NCBI GenBank assembly: GCA_958295665.1
Contig: OY282560.1
Location: forward strand, 268,995,315 to 269,059,314
Length of the DNA stretch: 64,000 nucleotides
Direction of reading: 5' to 3'
Source of the DNA: Tipula vernalis
Lineage: Eukaryota > Arthropoda > Insecta > Diptera > Tipulidae
Below, piece by piece: positions 46,900 to 59,100 of this stretch (the first letter of the stretch is position 1; every line of letters begins with the position of its first letter). The notes below the pieces were generated by a model. That model did no database searches. It was not told the origin of the DNA and saw nothing but the letters and a program-made list of their open reading frames with translations. Both the position numbers and the translations under genes were made by a program.

Positions 46900-49800
46900 T
46901 TTCCTACACTTTTTGTGCGGACCTGATAAAAATAATTGTAAGCAAATCGTAAGGACCACAACAACAACAACATTGTTTTTTGTTTTATAATTATGTAATA
47001 AATTTAAATTAAAGGTGCACTTTTTTACAGATTAGTAAAGACCCATATATATCCGTCCCTCTTCAACTGTGCGCGCTTGAAATAGAAGATTTTATATGGA
47101 AAAAACATTGTTTATCCTCTATAGTGAAAACCTCCATGTAAATAACATATTTTTCATCCCTCTCTTTCTTTCCTCTTAATTTCATTTCCTCTTCGTTGTC
47201 CTTATTCGCCTTCCACCCAGGAGAATTCCTGGCGAGATACCGAGCATAGGTCAAGGTTCTTTGCCTACCCGATCCTGATTTCTGATTGCATTTCGTTGTA
47301 TTCTAGTCAGTCGTTACATTAACCTATTATTGGTGTTGGTACCTGGTGGCAAATTATAAATTATTGGAATTTTATTTGTCTTGTCCAATTATGCTTATTT
47401 ACTGATTTAATCAGATTAAATCAAATTTCCATTGTTACATGTTTCAGTATTCGAAGCAACCATTATTGTGTTAAAGTTATAATTATTAGAAAAAATTATT
47501 TTTCAAGGAACATACAAAAATTCAGTACTTTATCCTCAGTCAAATGTGCTATCAAATCACATTCGAATTAAAATACAAGGTTCAATTTCAGTTGTGAAAA
47601 ATATGCTTTATGCTATATTCAACCAATATTCGAACGAGTAGGTGGTTAAAACAATGGCGTTTAGAAAGGGATCTCATGCCATGTTTAAACATTTTTCAAG
47701 TCCACTTAATATGCATACATACTCTCGTACATTCGTACCGCATATGTTTCTATCACCGTAAATATATCATCATTGCAAAATCCAAAAAAAAATGAAAATA
47801 AATTGTTGTACAAGCAAGTTACTGTAGATAAATAAATTTATGGTATTTCGCAAAGATAATAAATTTGATTAAAGATTTATTTACTTATGTATATTGTATT
47901 TATATGTACATATGTATGAATATACTATACATTGAAGAGAAAACAAATTTTAATTTAAAATATATTTCAGAAGTAGCATTTATCTTTTTTAAGTTTTAAT
48001 TTAATTTAAATTGAAAATGTTAAGTTATTTTCAATCTCAAAATCAAATCGTTCGTATGAGCTTAGCAGACATATGTATGTATGTACATCCGAGTACATAT
48101 TATATACTTGTATAAATTTCAAGTTGTAAATCAACTATCAAACAATTGAAATGTTAAATCTTAAATTGTTTATAACCACATATATTATGTATCACGTTTT
48201 TGATCTTAAAAAAAAAATCTGTGTGATCTGAACAAAAGACCACCACAATTAAAAAAGAAAAAAAAAAACTTATTAGAAAAAAATAAAATCTATCGCCACC
48301 ATAAAGAATTTTTTTTTTTATTTCTAGTTAAGCAAAACATAACAAACCAAAGACTATTATAATCATTTATTTTAATCTTTGAAATTATTTTGTTGTTGTT
48401 TTTTGTTTGTTTGATTTAATTTAGTGCTGGTATAATAATTATAATTTTAATTTTTTTTTTATATTTAATATGTATATGACTATTTTTACCCCAAACTGTG
48501 ACTTCCATTTGGAAAATTTATCAAGACGAGAAATATAATTATAATAATATTAATAATGATTACTGTTATTTTTGGAAATACAATATTATATTTATATTTA
48601 TGTATGTATAAGAATAAATATTATTTTCTGGTTAATCTTCTTTTCTGTACTTTTTTGTTGTTATTGCTGCTGCTGCTGGGGTTTGTTATTGCTGCTGCTG
48701 CTCTTGGAAAAACGAAAAATACCCAAATGATGAAAAATTAATTTATAATTTAAGTTTACATTATATTTCTCTGTTTTTGGAATATAATGGGGTAATGAAT
48801 GGATTATAACTTCTATATAGTTTAAATTTTTTTTTGTTGTTGTTCTTTGTGTACGACACGACTTGGAAACATGAAATTACTTTTAAGGAAATACATATTG
48901 GATTAGATCGCTGTTATATATTTCTCTCAGTTTCTCGATGAATGGATCTAACGAATCTTAAAGAATATGTATGTAGTATGTATAGAATAAAAAAAGAAGA
49001 AGCAACAACAAATTAAAGGAAAATGCTTTATGTGGCAGATGTTCTTTCTTCAAAGAAATATTTATCTCGATATTAAAAATTGATTGCACGGGAGATATTT
49101 GAAATTATCTGATTATAAAAATATAATCATTATCATCTTGAAATCTGCACAGTACGATACAACATAATCAATAATCTTCAAGAAAAATTATATAGGTTCG
49201 GATATACAAAGTTGGGTTAGCGATTTAAAATATTTCTTAATGATCAATAAATTCGTTTTGCCCGCTGTGCGTTATTATGCCCTTCAAATCGTGGTGATAT
49301 AGATAAAAAAACATTGTAAAGGTAAATTGGAAATTTAAGAGGTCTTATATCAGCTAACAACATTAGTGTATGGCAAAGGGTGCGTCCCAGCCTCAAAAAT
49401 TAGTTCAACGGGAAAAAGTGAGTGTTTAATTTAAGGTTTGTATTTTTTTTTCTTTTAATTAAGGAGGTTTAGAACTTCCACTAGAGGTCAGAACAAGGTG
49501 AGAAAATGGTGAATATGGTTTGCTTATTTTTCATTCAAATACTTTGTAATCTTCTGAGGCGCTACGGTGCACATGCTTTTTGTTAGCGGTGCTAATCTTT
49601 TTTATGTGCCAATAAATTTTACAAATAGAATTGTTTTTGTTTGGTTTTTTTATATCTTTTTTTGCACTTAATGTTTTTTCTTATTTGAAATATTTAATTA
49701 ACAACACAATTCCGTTGCCGGCAGTTAACTTTACTAAATATTTTATAAGTTATTTGAAAAATTACAGCTGTTCTTCCTAATTCATGTCAGCTTTGTTACC

Positions 49801-50240
49801 GGATAAAAAAATTGAAAATCAAAAATCTTATTAATATTTGGTTTCACTTTCACATTTCCCGTCTCATTATATTCAATTAAAGATTAATATAATTAAAAAA
49901 AAATATAAAAATAAATCATTTTATGGTATGTAAAAAAATTGAAATTTTTATCAGCTGAGTTACCAAGATCAAATTCAGGAAATTTTCTTTTAAAATTTAG
50001 GGTTGTGGATTTGAGGAATTTGAATTTTAAATTGTAAAAATTACAATCACTGATTTAAAAACAAGAAAAAATTGAATTTTTCTGAGTACAAAAATGGACA
50101 GTTTTATGATAAAATACATCCTTCATTAAATAAAATAAATAAAATCAAAATGCCTTTCATAAGCTATAAATATGCATTTCAAAATAACATAACAAAAATA
50201 AATTCTTTCCATAAGAAAAACAAAAAATTAGATGTATGGT
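46900..50240. other. AT-rich region; CTG-type repeat at 48663
   Basis: No coding frame is convincing. 48660-48712 has two short CTG runs (GCTGCTGCTGCTG), CAG on the minus strand, like insect opa repeats, but no open polyglutamine frame. The rest is A/T-rich with ACATATGTATGT-like simple sequence. Confidence 0.55.
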
Positions 50241-50842
50241 ATAATTAATCATGCCGATTATAAAATCCGCGGGAGTGAATCAATCGCGGATTGAAAACTG
50301 CATATCCAAAAAAAAAAATGAAACAATTGGTGTAAATCAAAGTATCCTGGAAAACATTTATTGATTTACATGCAATTTAGATTTTTTGATTCCCCGAACA
50401 AACGCACTAGTTTTTTTGCATTTCAAAATAGTATATTGTATAATTAGGAGGAAAAGTACTGCATTCCCGGACGATAGTGGAAATTGGCGGACGAGGCGAT
50501 AGCCGAGTCCGGGAACCACGGGAGTCCGGGAATGCACTTTTCCTCCGAATTGTACATACTATTTTTTCTCCGATCGGACTTTAAAACGAATATAAACCCA
50601 AAATAATTTTTAGTATTATTCATTAATTATCATATTAAGAAATCAAAACAAAGTAAAAAATCGAAAATAACACAAAATTATTGCTTAGTTAGCCACGACA
50701 TATTCCCGGCCTAGGCCAGAAAAAATATTCTCGTACTATTATTACTTGTTGCTTAGCAACAAATACAACATACTGGAATCATGAGCTTTTCGTTTCGAAA
50801 AAACAACGCAAAAAGATATAATTTTTCCTACGATCGGAGAAA

Positions 50843-51062
50843 AACATATCTGAATTTAATGTGTAAATACAAATAATAATCGTTTTAAATACCTACATGC
50901 TTACTTTAATAACTAGGAACGAATCATCTGAAGCTTCCAAAATGAATTGTTGAACATATCTGAATTTAATGTGTAAATACAAATAATAATCGTTTTAAAT
51001 ACCTACATGCTTACTTTAATAACTAGGAACGAATCATCTGAAGCTTCCAAAATGAATTGTTG
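50843..51062. repeat. Exact 110-bp tandem duplication
   Basis: 50843-50952 and 50953-51062 are identical (start AACATATCTGAATTTAATG), with the first ~7 bases of a third copy after them. Identity implies a recent event or an assembly artefact. Confidence 0.96.
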
Positions 51063-51955
51063 AACATATTTCATAGTTAATATTTTAGATTTCTTCGCTT
51101 TATATCAGAGCACCCTGTATTTTATAGAGCCATAATCAAAAAATCAGAGCTTTTATAAGGGAATTAGAAACGAGGAAAAAACCAAACTTTTCATAGTAAA
51201 ACATACAAAACATATGGGAAATCACTTTTTTTCCTAAGACAAATTTTTAAATGAAAACGTTACAAATTCTTAATTATGATTTCTGAAATACTTTCATAAA
51301 TGTTTGAATTTCAACATATATGAATATCGTTTAAGTAAATCGTTTTCATTTTTTTGTAATAATTGATTTATTTAAACCAAAATATTAAAAAAAATTCATA
51401 ACAACAGCATTCTGGTCAAATTAAAATAAAAGCTTACTACGATTCGTTTGGTCATTTAAGTCAATACACATTACATAGATGGCAGTGATGGCCGTAAAAA
51501 TGTTGAAAAATCATACCAATAATTACCACCTGGGGAAATTTCAAGCTCAAAAATTGTAGGAAAAGCAAAAGAAATTCACAGAATACAGGAACGTGTGATA
51601 ATTTTGCGATTAAATAATTTTTTTTCGTATTTTTCTGTTACCATTTTAGACATCTTACGTACGCTAGTAAAACTAAAGATAAATTTAGCAAGTATTATTT
51701 TAATTTGTCAGAGCCAACTTTCATTTATTTTTCAAAATGAAAGTTCGAAAAAATATATTTTAGAAATAATTTAATTTTAATATTTCTGCTATTAATATTT
51801 ACTTAATACCAATATGGCCTTGATGTATATTGTTCTTAAAGATATGTAGAAAACTTTTATATAAACATTTTATAATATTTTTGATTTTTTCATTGAAAAA
51901 CTTGAAGCTAAAAACACCATTTTTACTATGGATCCCTATGGAAATCGGTGAAAAG

Positions 51956-52356
51956 TTATACCACTAAAAAAGCTTGTAAAAAATACGTCATTAAGATTAT
52001 GGCTCTATACTCTAGAAGGCTCTGTTTATATCCGTATCGTTTCAAGAAGACACGTAATTTTTGGTATTTTGCAATATCCACATTATTTATAACCACTAGC
52101 ATCGATCTGATCATTGAGTAGTTTGACCATAATGTGGATGATTTCAATTTTGTAGATAAATCAGCGAAATACGCCACAATGACTTTTCCGAAAATGATTT
52201 GATGTGTTTAGATTGACGATAATCCATAAAGCGTTTATAAGCATTTTCGTATTTTTCCTTCGATTTTTGCGGGAGTATATCACATGTAGCTGAATTAGCT
52301 GCTTCCACTATATCCGGCGGGGTACAAGATAAGGATAATTCGCTTTCACAGTCCAT
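51956..52356 (-). pseudogene. Tyrosine-recombinase-like (Crypton-type) N-terminal domain
   Basis: Two frames overlap around 52160. The first, from ATG 52356, reads ILPQKSKEKYENAYKRFMD and SKHIKSFSE. The second reads AYFADLSTKLKSSTLWSNYS, MIRSMLVVINNVDIAKYQKL and RVFLKR. This matches the SAM-like, core-binding half of metazoan tyrosine recombinases (LPxKSxxxYexxYxxF, YFxxLSxKxxxSTLWxxYSM), from family knowledge. One base is missing at the junction. The catalytic R-H-R-Y half was not found. Confidence 0.68.
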
Positions 52357-52896
52357 ATCCCTTAAATTTCGTTCACACGTTTTTTATAAATCAAATAGGT
52401 ACACAAACTTGACAACTTTTGAAAAAAAAAAAAAAAAAAAAATGTATTTATGTCTTATGATGTCGTGGCTAACTAAGCAATAATTTGATGTTATTTTCGA
52501 TTTTTTACTTTGTTTTGATTTCTTAATATGATAATTAATGAATAATACTAAAAATTATTTTGGGTTTATATTCGTTTTAAAGTTCGATCGGAGAAAAAAT
52601 AGTATGTACAATTTTGAGGAAAAGTGCATTACCGGACTCCCGTGGTTGCCGGACTCGGCTATCGCCTTGTCCGCCAATTTCTACTATCGTCCGGGAATGC
52701 AGTACCTTTCCTCCTAATTATACAATATACTATTTTTTCACGAATTGTAAAAAAACCCAAAGGTATTTCAATGAAACTATGATATAAAATTATTGTTTCG
52801 CATTTTCTTTTATATGTAGTTTTCGATCCGCGATTGATTCGCTCCTGCGTATTCTATAATCGACATGAATATAATATGAATTTTTGGATCTAAGTA

Positions 52897-53311
52897 CTGC
52901 CGTCCAAGAATCGCGGTATCTACAAAAAATTGGAAATTGAGTTTATGGTTTTTTTTAGTAACCTGGCTTATTATTCTACCTATTTACCGACGGAAAACTC
53001 AGTATCTACATTATTTCTTCCAAAAACACGCATCATTTTATCGTATCTTTCTAGGATGTATACCTTTTCTAAGCACGAATGGGGTATCTACATACTACTA
53101 GCTAAAAACGCAGTAACTGCTTGTGGAAATATGTACAAACCGCATTTGTTTTTAGTATTTAGTATACTGCATTTACTGTTACTTTGACTAGGAACCACCT
53201 TTATTAGACAGTAAACATTCCAATTTACAAAGGGCTATTATCAAAACTTTAAATCGTAATATCTCAATATAATGCCACCAGTAGATACCGCTTTTGGTTC
53301 TAGGACGGCAG
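52897..53311. mobile_element. 415-bp MITE
   Basis: Ends CTGCCGTCCAAGAA and (inverse) CTGCCGTCCTAGAA, followed in both by a CGGTATCTAC segment. AGTA flanks both sides (52893-52896, 53312-53315) and may be a 4-bp duplication. There is no credible gene inside. Confidence 0.78.
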
Positions 53312-53784
53312 AGTACTTCTATTGAATTTTCAAATTCATAAAATATCCGACTTGCTTTTACTTTAATACAAGGATTTGGCAGTTTTTTATTATATGTTTA
53401 GAATGGACATCCACAATATTATTTTTTGAAAATGGTTTTAGCGCTATTTATTGATTTAAAAAAAAATACTTTGATTTCATCTTCATTAACTATTTCGGTT
53501 TGGGCTATGGCTACGTATCTATAATCAATTTGATTGTGTTTATTCTCGCTGGAGATGTTTTTTTTCACATTCGCTTTCTTTTGATATGAAGCGCTGGATA
53601 CTTTCGGTTGAAAACATTTGCAAAAACATCTACCAAGTCTGCTGAATTTTCCACAAACCAAACTTAGGTCACGGTATTCCAGTGTTCCCTTTTGTCGTAA
53701 AACTATAGTTGGTGCAAAGTCAATGTTCCTTTGAGAACTGGAATATCGACTGGCAAAGATGTTTTAAATAGATTTTTTCGGCTA

Positions 53785-55377
53785 TTTACAATTGTTTGTT
53801 CGAATTAAATTTTCAGTGCAACGTAACACAAAACCAATTATTAAAATAATAATTTAATGAAAAATTTTATTTTTAATTTCATTAAGCTAAATATTAAGCT
53901 TTTCAATTCAATATTTTTTTTTTTTTTAATTTTCTATTCTGCGAAAAATTACAACCAATAATACTTGATTCACAATTGTTTATGCGATGATATCTAGATT
54001 CACAATTGTTTATGCGCAAGAAAAAAATACAAATTTTCATGATTTTTTATACGGTAAATATAAATATTGTTTACTTATTGTCTAAAACAAGCTAGTCTTT
54101 AGTTATTCACGATTCAGTCTGTTTAGTTTTAATTAAAAATGGTAAAGAAACCAGAATTCAACGTTGAAGCTAGAGCAGCTAAGGTAGCTGATTACAAAAA
54201 TGGAATTTCGGCCAGTAAATTATCAAAAATATATAATTGTCACAAAAATACAATTTTATACCAACCAAATTAGAAAACAAAATATTCATGGCACAGTAAG
54301 TAATGTAATTGGAGAGGCAGTAAACGAAAGACAAGTGTTAAGGAAGATGTACTGATTGCTAGAGCTGTGAAAGTTAATCCATCTGCAACTCAACGAAATA
54401 TCCAATACACAACAAATTTTTCAAGGCAAAATAAAATTGGCCAACCTGCTATTTTCCGTAGGTTGAAGGAACTGGGCATCAGGACATAATTACAAAGAAG
54501 CCATACATTTCCAAAAACAATAAAGAAAAACGTTTGAAATTTGCTCATGATCATATCAACAAGCCATTGGAGTTCTGGAGAAACATTTTATAGACGGATG
54601 AGTCTAAATTTTCATTAGATGGAACTTGGAGAAGGAAGTTTTATTACTCACCTCCGTCAGAGCAATTAAAACGTGCTGTGATAACTCCAACACGTCATTG
54701 TGGTGGCGGCCACATAATGATATGGGTCAATATTTCCTATAATGGGCCAATTCAAATTTTACGAGGAAATGTTCGCCAATCACAATATTTGGAACTTCTC
54801 AATGAGATCGCGTTAGTTGCGGTTTGCTGCAGCATGATAATGCACCTGTACCTAAAGGAAAAATTGTCTCTAAATTTTTGAAAGATATCGGACGAAATGT
54901 TCTAGAATGGCCACCTCAGAGTTCTGACCTAAATGTCTTAGTGAACGTTTGGGCTTACACCAAACGGGAAATACCATGTGAGGTTGGAAGAACGGAAGAT
55001 GAAACGTGGCATACAACAGTAAAGGTGTGGAACAATATACCCACAGATTTCATAAGGGATTTAATAGACTCAGTGCCAAGACGGCTATGCGAAGTGATAA
55101 AATCGAAAGGAGGGAGTACCTCATATTAGTAATCAAAGTATTTACGATGATTTTCACACGATTTTTTTGGGAGATTTATTCACGATTGCGTCGCACAAAC
55201 AATTGTGAATCAAGATATCATCGCACAAACAAATGTGAATCAAGTATTATTAGTTGTAATTTTTCGCAAAATAGAAAATTAAAAATAAAATTTTCCATTA
55301 AATGATTATTTGTTTCATTTTGAAGAGGTTTTGTGTTACGTTGCACTGAAAATTTAGCTCGAACAAACAATTGTGAA
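53785..55377 (+). mobile_element. Tc1-like transposon E with long inverted ends
   Basis: TA at 53783-53784 and 55378-55379 flanks the inverted ends (TTTACAATTGTTTGTTCGA and its near-complement). The inverted homology extends ~230 bp on each side and contains repeated TTCACAATTGTTTATGCG motifs, an IR/DR-type arrangement of repeated binding sites known for some Tc1 elements. One plus-strand transposase. Confidence 0.93.
54139..55128 (+). pseudogene. Tc1 transposase lacking the final glutamate
   Basis: ATG 54139 starts the HTH (KPEFNVEARAAKVADYKNGI, SASKLSKIY), which stops after ~44 codons. Later frames give TDESKFSLDGTWRR (54597), GGGHIMIWVNISYNG (54700), LQHDNAPVPKGK (54824) and WPPQSSDLNVLVNVW (54909). 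The block normally reading NPIENxW has V at the catalytic E position. Stops, frame changes and this substitution make it inactive. The C-terminus ends at about 55128. Confidence 0.86.
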
Positions 55378-55387
55378 TAGGATAGTA

Positions 55388-55650
55388 TTAATTGCTCATG
55401 ATACTCCCAATTTTTTTGATTTGTTAAATCAGAAAAATAAACAGCCCAATCACTCATGACCATTAACATTAAGTATCTGGTCAGAACGTACTGATCTAGT
55501 GAATTATATCCACTACATCAAACAACCTAAGGAGAAACCTCATTTGTGTGTGTATTATGCCCACACGAATATTTATTAAGAATTTAAAATTGTCTGTCTG
55601 TAATCAATTGATTTTTTCGGCTTTTTATAGACAAATATGTTAATTGCTCT
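55388..55650. repeat. Repeat fragments inverted relative to 60668-60805
   Basis: 55388-55460 (CCCAATTTTTTTGATTTG region) and 55574-55650 (TTTAAAATTGTCTGTCTG region) match parts of 60668-60805 in reverse complement. The two parts are contiguous on the right but permuted and ~115 bp apart on the left, so they are fragments of two copies rather than one simple inverted repeat. Confidence 0.7.
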
Positions 55651-55756
55651 TACAATTATATTAATTTCCCAATACACATTGGTCATAAATCAGATTGATC
55701 GTAGCTAGCTGATGAGTATACTAAATTTTCAGTACGAAACCAAACTACCAACATAG

Positions 55757-55972
55757 TGTTATGTACTTTGATTACTTCTCAAATGATTTCAACACGACCA
55801 CTTTATTTATGACAATTTATTTATTGTATATTGGAAGTCTGTACTTGTTGACTGACTGCCCAAAGATCATCATGCTTTTTGTTATAACATTATTCATTAT
55901 TTTATATTACAATACAAGTTATAAATATCTCTTAAATTAGGGGTTTCCAATATTTTATTATAATACATTTCA
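55757..55972 (-). repeat. 3' LTR of gypsy C
   Basis: 216 bp, plus-strand ends TGTTATGTAC and ATACATTTCA. Adjacent to the polypurine tract at 55973-55985. Confidence 0.93.
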
Positions 55973-56107
55973 ACTTTCCCCGTTTTTAAATAGATTGTTA
56001 CTTACAATTAATTTCAATTAGCTATAATTTTATTTATACATCAATCCTTGTGGACTTCTTCTTTCTCGACCTGATCTTCTTATTGTAATTGCCGAATCAC
56101 TTAACGA

Positions 56108-59100
56108 TCACCTTTTGCTATGCTGTTCGGGTACTGACACATGAGACTCCGTCTCATTCTCCTTAGTATTTTTGTAATGGCTTGTATCAATAATTGGGTT
56201 TCCAGGGTGATATTTGTCCTGTAGTGTAGACAGCCGTAGTTTATTTTGATGACAAAACCTGGTTGAGTTAGTTAACTGTATGATGTAGGTTACCGCACTA
56301 ACTTTCTTTACAACGCGTGCCGGTATCCATTTTAGATAATTACCAAATTCGCTTAAGAACATTACTTTCTCTCCTTTTTTAAAATTTTTATAATATGCTT
56401 TACCTAACGTATAATTCAACATATTATTATTTTTACAATTTTGTGATTTTTTCTTATTTTTACAATTTAAATCAAAACTAACAACTTTTTTCCTGTGAAG
56501 TAAATCATTTAATATTCTTGGTTTAAATGCAAAAATTAATTCCGACGGACTTTTAGATGTAGTCATGGATGGTGTATTACGATGATGCAATAAAAATTTG
56601 TCAATACTTTGTTCGAAAGTTAAATTTTTCAATTCTGGATCCAACAATGTTTTGTACAATACCTTTTTAACTGACTGTACATTACGTTCGGCGAGACCAT
56701 TCGATTGCGGATTATAAGGAGGAGACTTCAATAAACAGATGTTATGTTTTCTTGCAAAATCTGTAAATTCCCTTGAACCAAATGGAGGACCATTGTCAGA
56801 AACAATTGTATTTGGTAAACCAAAAATCGAAAATAATTTTACCAATTTATCAATTAAACTAGTTGCGTTTGTTTTACTCATCATTATTACATCTAAATAT
56901 TTGCTATACGCGTCTATGATCAGTAAAAGGGTATACTTCTGAAAATGCAAAAAATCTATATGTATTCTTTCAAATGGATAGCTGGCTTCCGGCCAAGAGT
57001 TTTCTATGACTTCTTTTTTTCTGTTTTGTGTTTGTTGGCATACTACACATTCACTTACTAATTTCTCTAAATCCTTATCAATTCCTAGCCACCACACATA
57101 TGATCTTGCCACCATTTTCATTTTCACGATGCCTAAATGATTCTCATGTAACAACTTTAACACTTCATCTTTTAGAGACTTTGGAATTATTACTCTACTC
57201 ATATACAACAGACAATTATTTTCACAAGATAGGTATAATCTTTTTCCGTAATATTCTTTAACTTCACTAGGTATCTCAGTGATTCTATTTGGCCAACTAT
57301 ATTTCACAAAATCATAAACTTGACTCAATATTTTATCAGTTTTCGTTGCCTCCTCTATTTTCTCGAAGTTAATAGGAATTATATCGGAAAAATTTAAATA
57401 ATTTATTAAATCTACTTCTATATTTGTTGATAGCTGATTGGGTAAACGCGATAAAGCGTCAACATTTCCCATTTTATTACCAGGTCTATATTCAATTTGA
57501 TAATCATACATTGACAATATGACTGCCCATCTCTGCAATCTTGCTGCTGCTACTGATGGTGTAGATTTTTTCGGATTGAATATTTCCCTTAATGCTTGGT
57601 GGTCACTATACGATACCTATATTTTGAATGGTAATCCAAAAATATATTTATGAAATTTTTTTACTGCATACATGATTGCCAGTGCTTCTCTGTGAAGCTG
57701 CGAATAATTTTGCTCTGCGGGTGACAATGTACAAGATGCAAAAAATACTGGTTTTTCTTGTCCATTTACTATGTGCGATAAAACTGCCCCCACTCCGTAT
57801 GGACTTGCATCTGCTGCTATGACTATGGGTTTTTCAGGATCATACATTTCTAGCAAATTATTACGGAGGATTAATTGTTTTGAATATTCGAAACATTTTT
57901 GACTAGATTCGGTCCATTCGAATTTTACATCCTTTTTCAATAAGTGATATAAAACACGCAACTCTATAGATCAGTTAGGAATAAATCTTCCATAATAGTT
58001 TAGTAACCCAAGATATGCTTGTAACTGACTTATAGACTTAGGAATCGAAGCGTTCACTATAGCTGTAATTTTTTCGGGGTTTGGACTAATGCCTTGCTCT
58101 GAAATTACATGACCTAGATAACTAACTTTTTTCTCTAATACTTTAGATTTCTCTAAATTTATTTTTACTTTGTATTCGTTCAAACGACTTAAGACTTTGT
58201 GAAGATTAGATTCGCAATCATGCTTGGTTTTACTACCAATTAAAATATCATCAAGATAGCAAGACACATTATTAAGACCTGATAAAATTTGATTCATAAT
58301 TGACTGGAAGATAGCTGGAGCAGTTTTTAGACCAAAAGGTAAACGAGTATAACGGAACAACCCTTTATGTGTGTTTATTGTTAGTAATTCACGCGAAGAT
58401 TCTGACACTGTAAGTTGTTGGTAGGCTCCACTTAGATCAATCACACAGAAATAAGTACATTTAGCTAAACTAGCAAATATGTCATCAATCCTTGGAATTG
58501 GATACTGCTCAGACTTTAAGAACTTATTTATGGTCACTTTAAAATCGACACAAACGCGAACAGATTTATTAGGTTTCACTACCACAACTATTGGACTTGC
58601 CCACTTAGCATATTTAACAGGTTCAATGATGTTCTTTTTTAATAACCGTTCTAGTTCTTTTTCGACTTCTGCTCTAATCTTAAATGGTACTGAATAGGCA
58701 CAATGGAATATAGGCTTGACTTCCTCTTCCAATAAAATCTCTACGCTATAATTCTCAATCGGATGGTCATACTCGGGATTAGGTATAATATTTGGATATT
58801 GCAAAAAAATATTTTTATTTAAATGGTTCGTAATTGTATTTACCGTTTGTGTCCGAAAGCTTGATTCCTCAAAAAATTGTTTCCATTCCGGTTTTAAAAC
58901 ATTCAACCAAGACCGTCCAATTAATGGATTAAAATCTTTTATTGCATCTATCACGACCAATTCCAGTTTGTACTTCTCATCAAAATGCTCGACCATTACG
59001 TTTATTTTCCAAAGAATTTTAATTGATTCACCTGTAACAGTAGTAAATTTATTATTATAATCTTGAATTTCTAAATGACTAAATGATTTCTGGTACTTAT

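Larger units (their letters stand above)
50426..52735 (-). mobile_element. Element with 275-bp GC-rich inverted ends and recombinase remnant
   Basis: TTTCA at 50421-50425 and 52736-52740 is a 5-bp target duplication. The ends (AAATAGTATATTGTATAATT) begin inverted repeats of equal length, 50426-50700 and 52461-52735, about 95% identical. Each arm holds its own hairpin: GCATTCCCGGAC near the tip and GTCCGGGAATGC ~70 bp inside. The interior has a 110-bp tandem duplication and a minus-strand frame resembling the N-terminal half of a tyrosine recombinase. The superfamily is unassigned. Confidence 0.82.
50251..52866. mobile_element. Outer inverted-repeat element (host of the next element)
   Basis: 50251-50305 and 52812-52866 are reverse complements with seven mismatches in 55 (GAATCAATCGCGGAT core). 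Without the inner insertion the element would be about 0.3 kb, the size of a MITE. Its flanking duplication was not identified. Confidence 0.7.

Noticed and set aside
47063..47254. 63-codon charged frame on the minus strand
   Set aside because: No family resemblance and no splice or promoter context.
48660..48712. Possible polyglutamine (opa) exon on the minus strand
   Set aside because: The CAG runs are split by stop codons in the glutamine frame and are very short.
53419..53661. 80-codon Cys/Lys-rich frame on the minus strand
   Set aside because: Only composition is notable; no motif or partner, so not listed as a gene.
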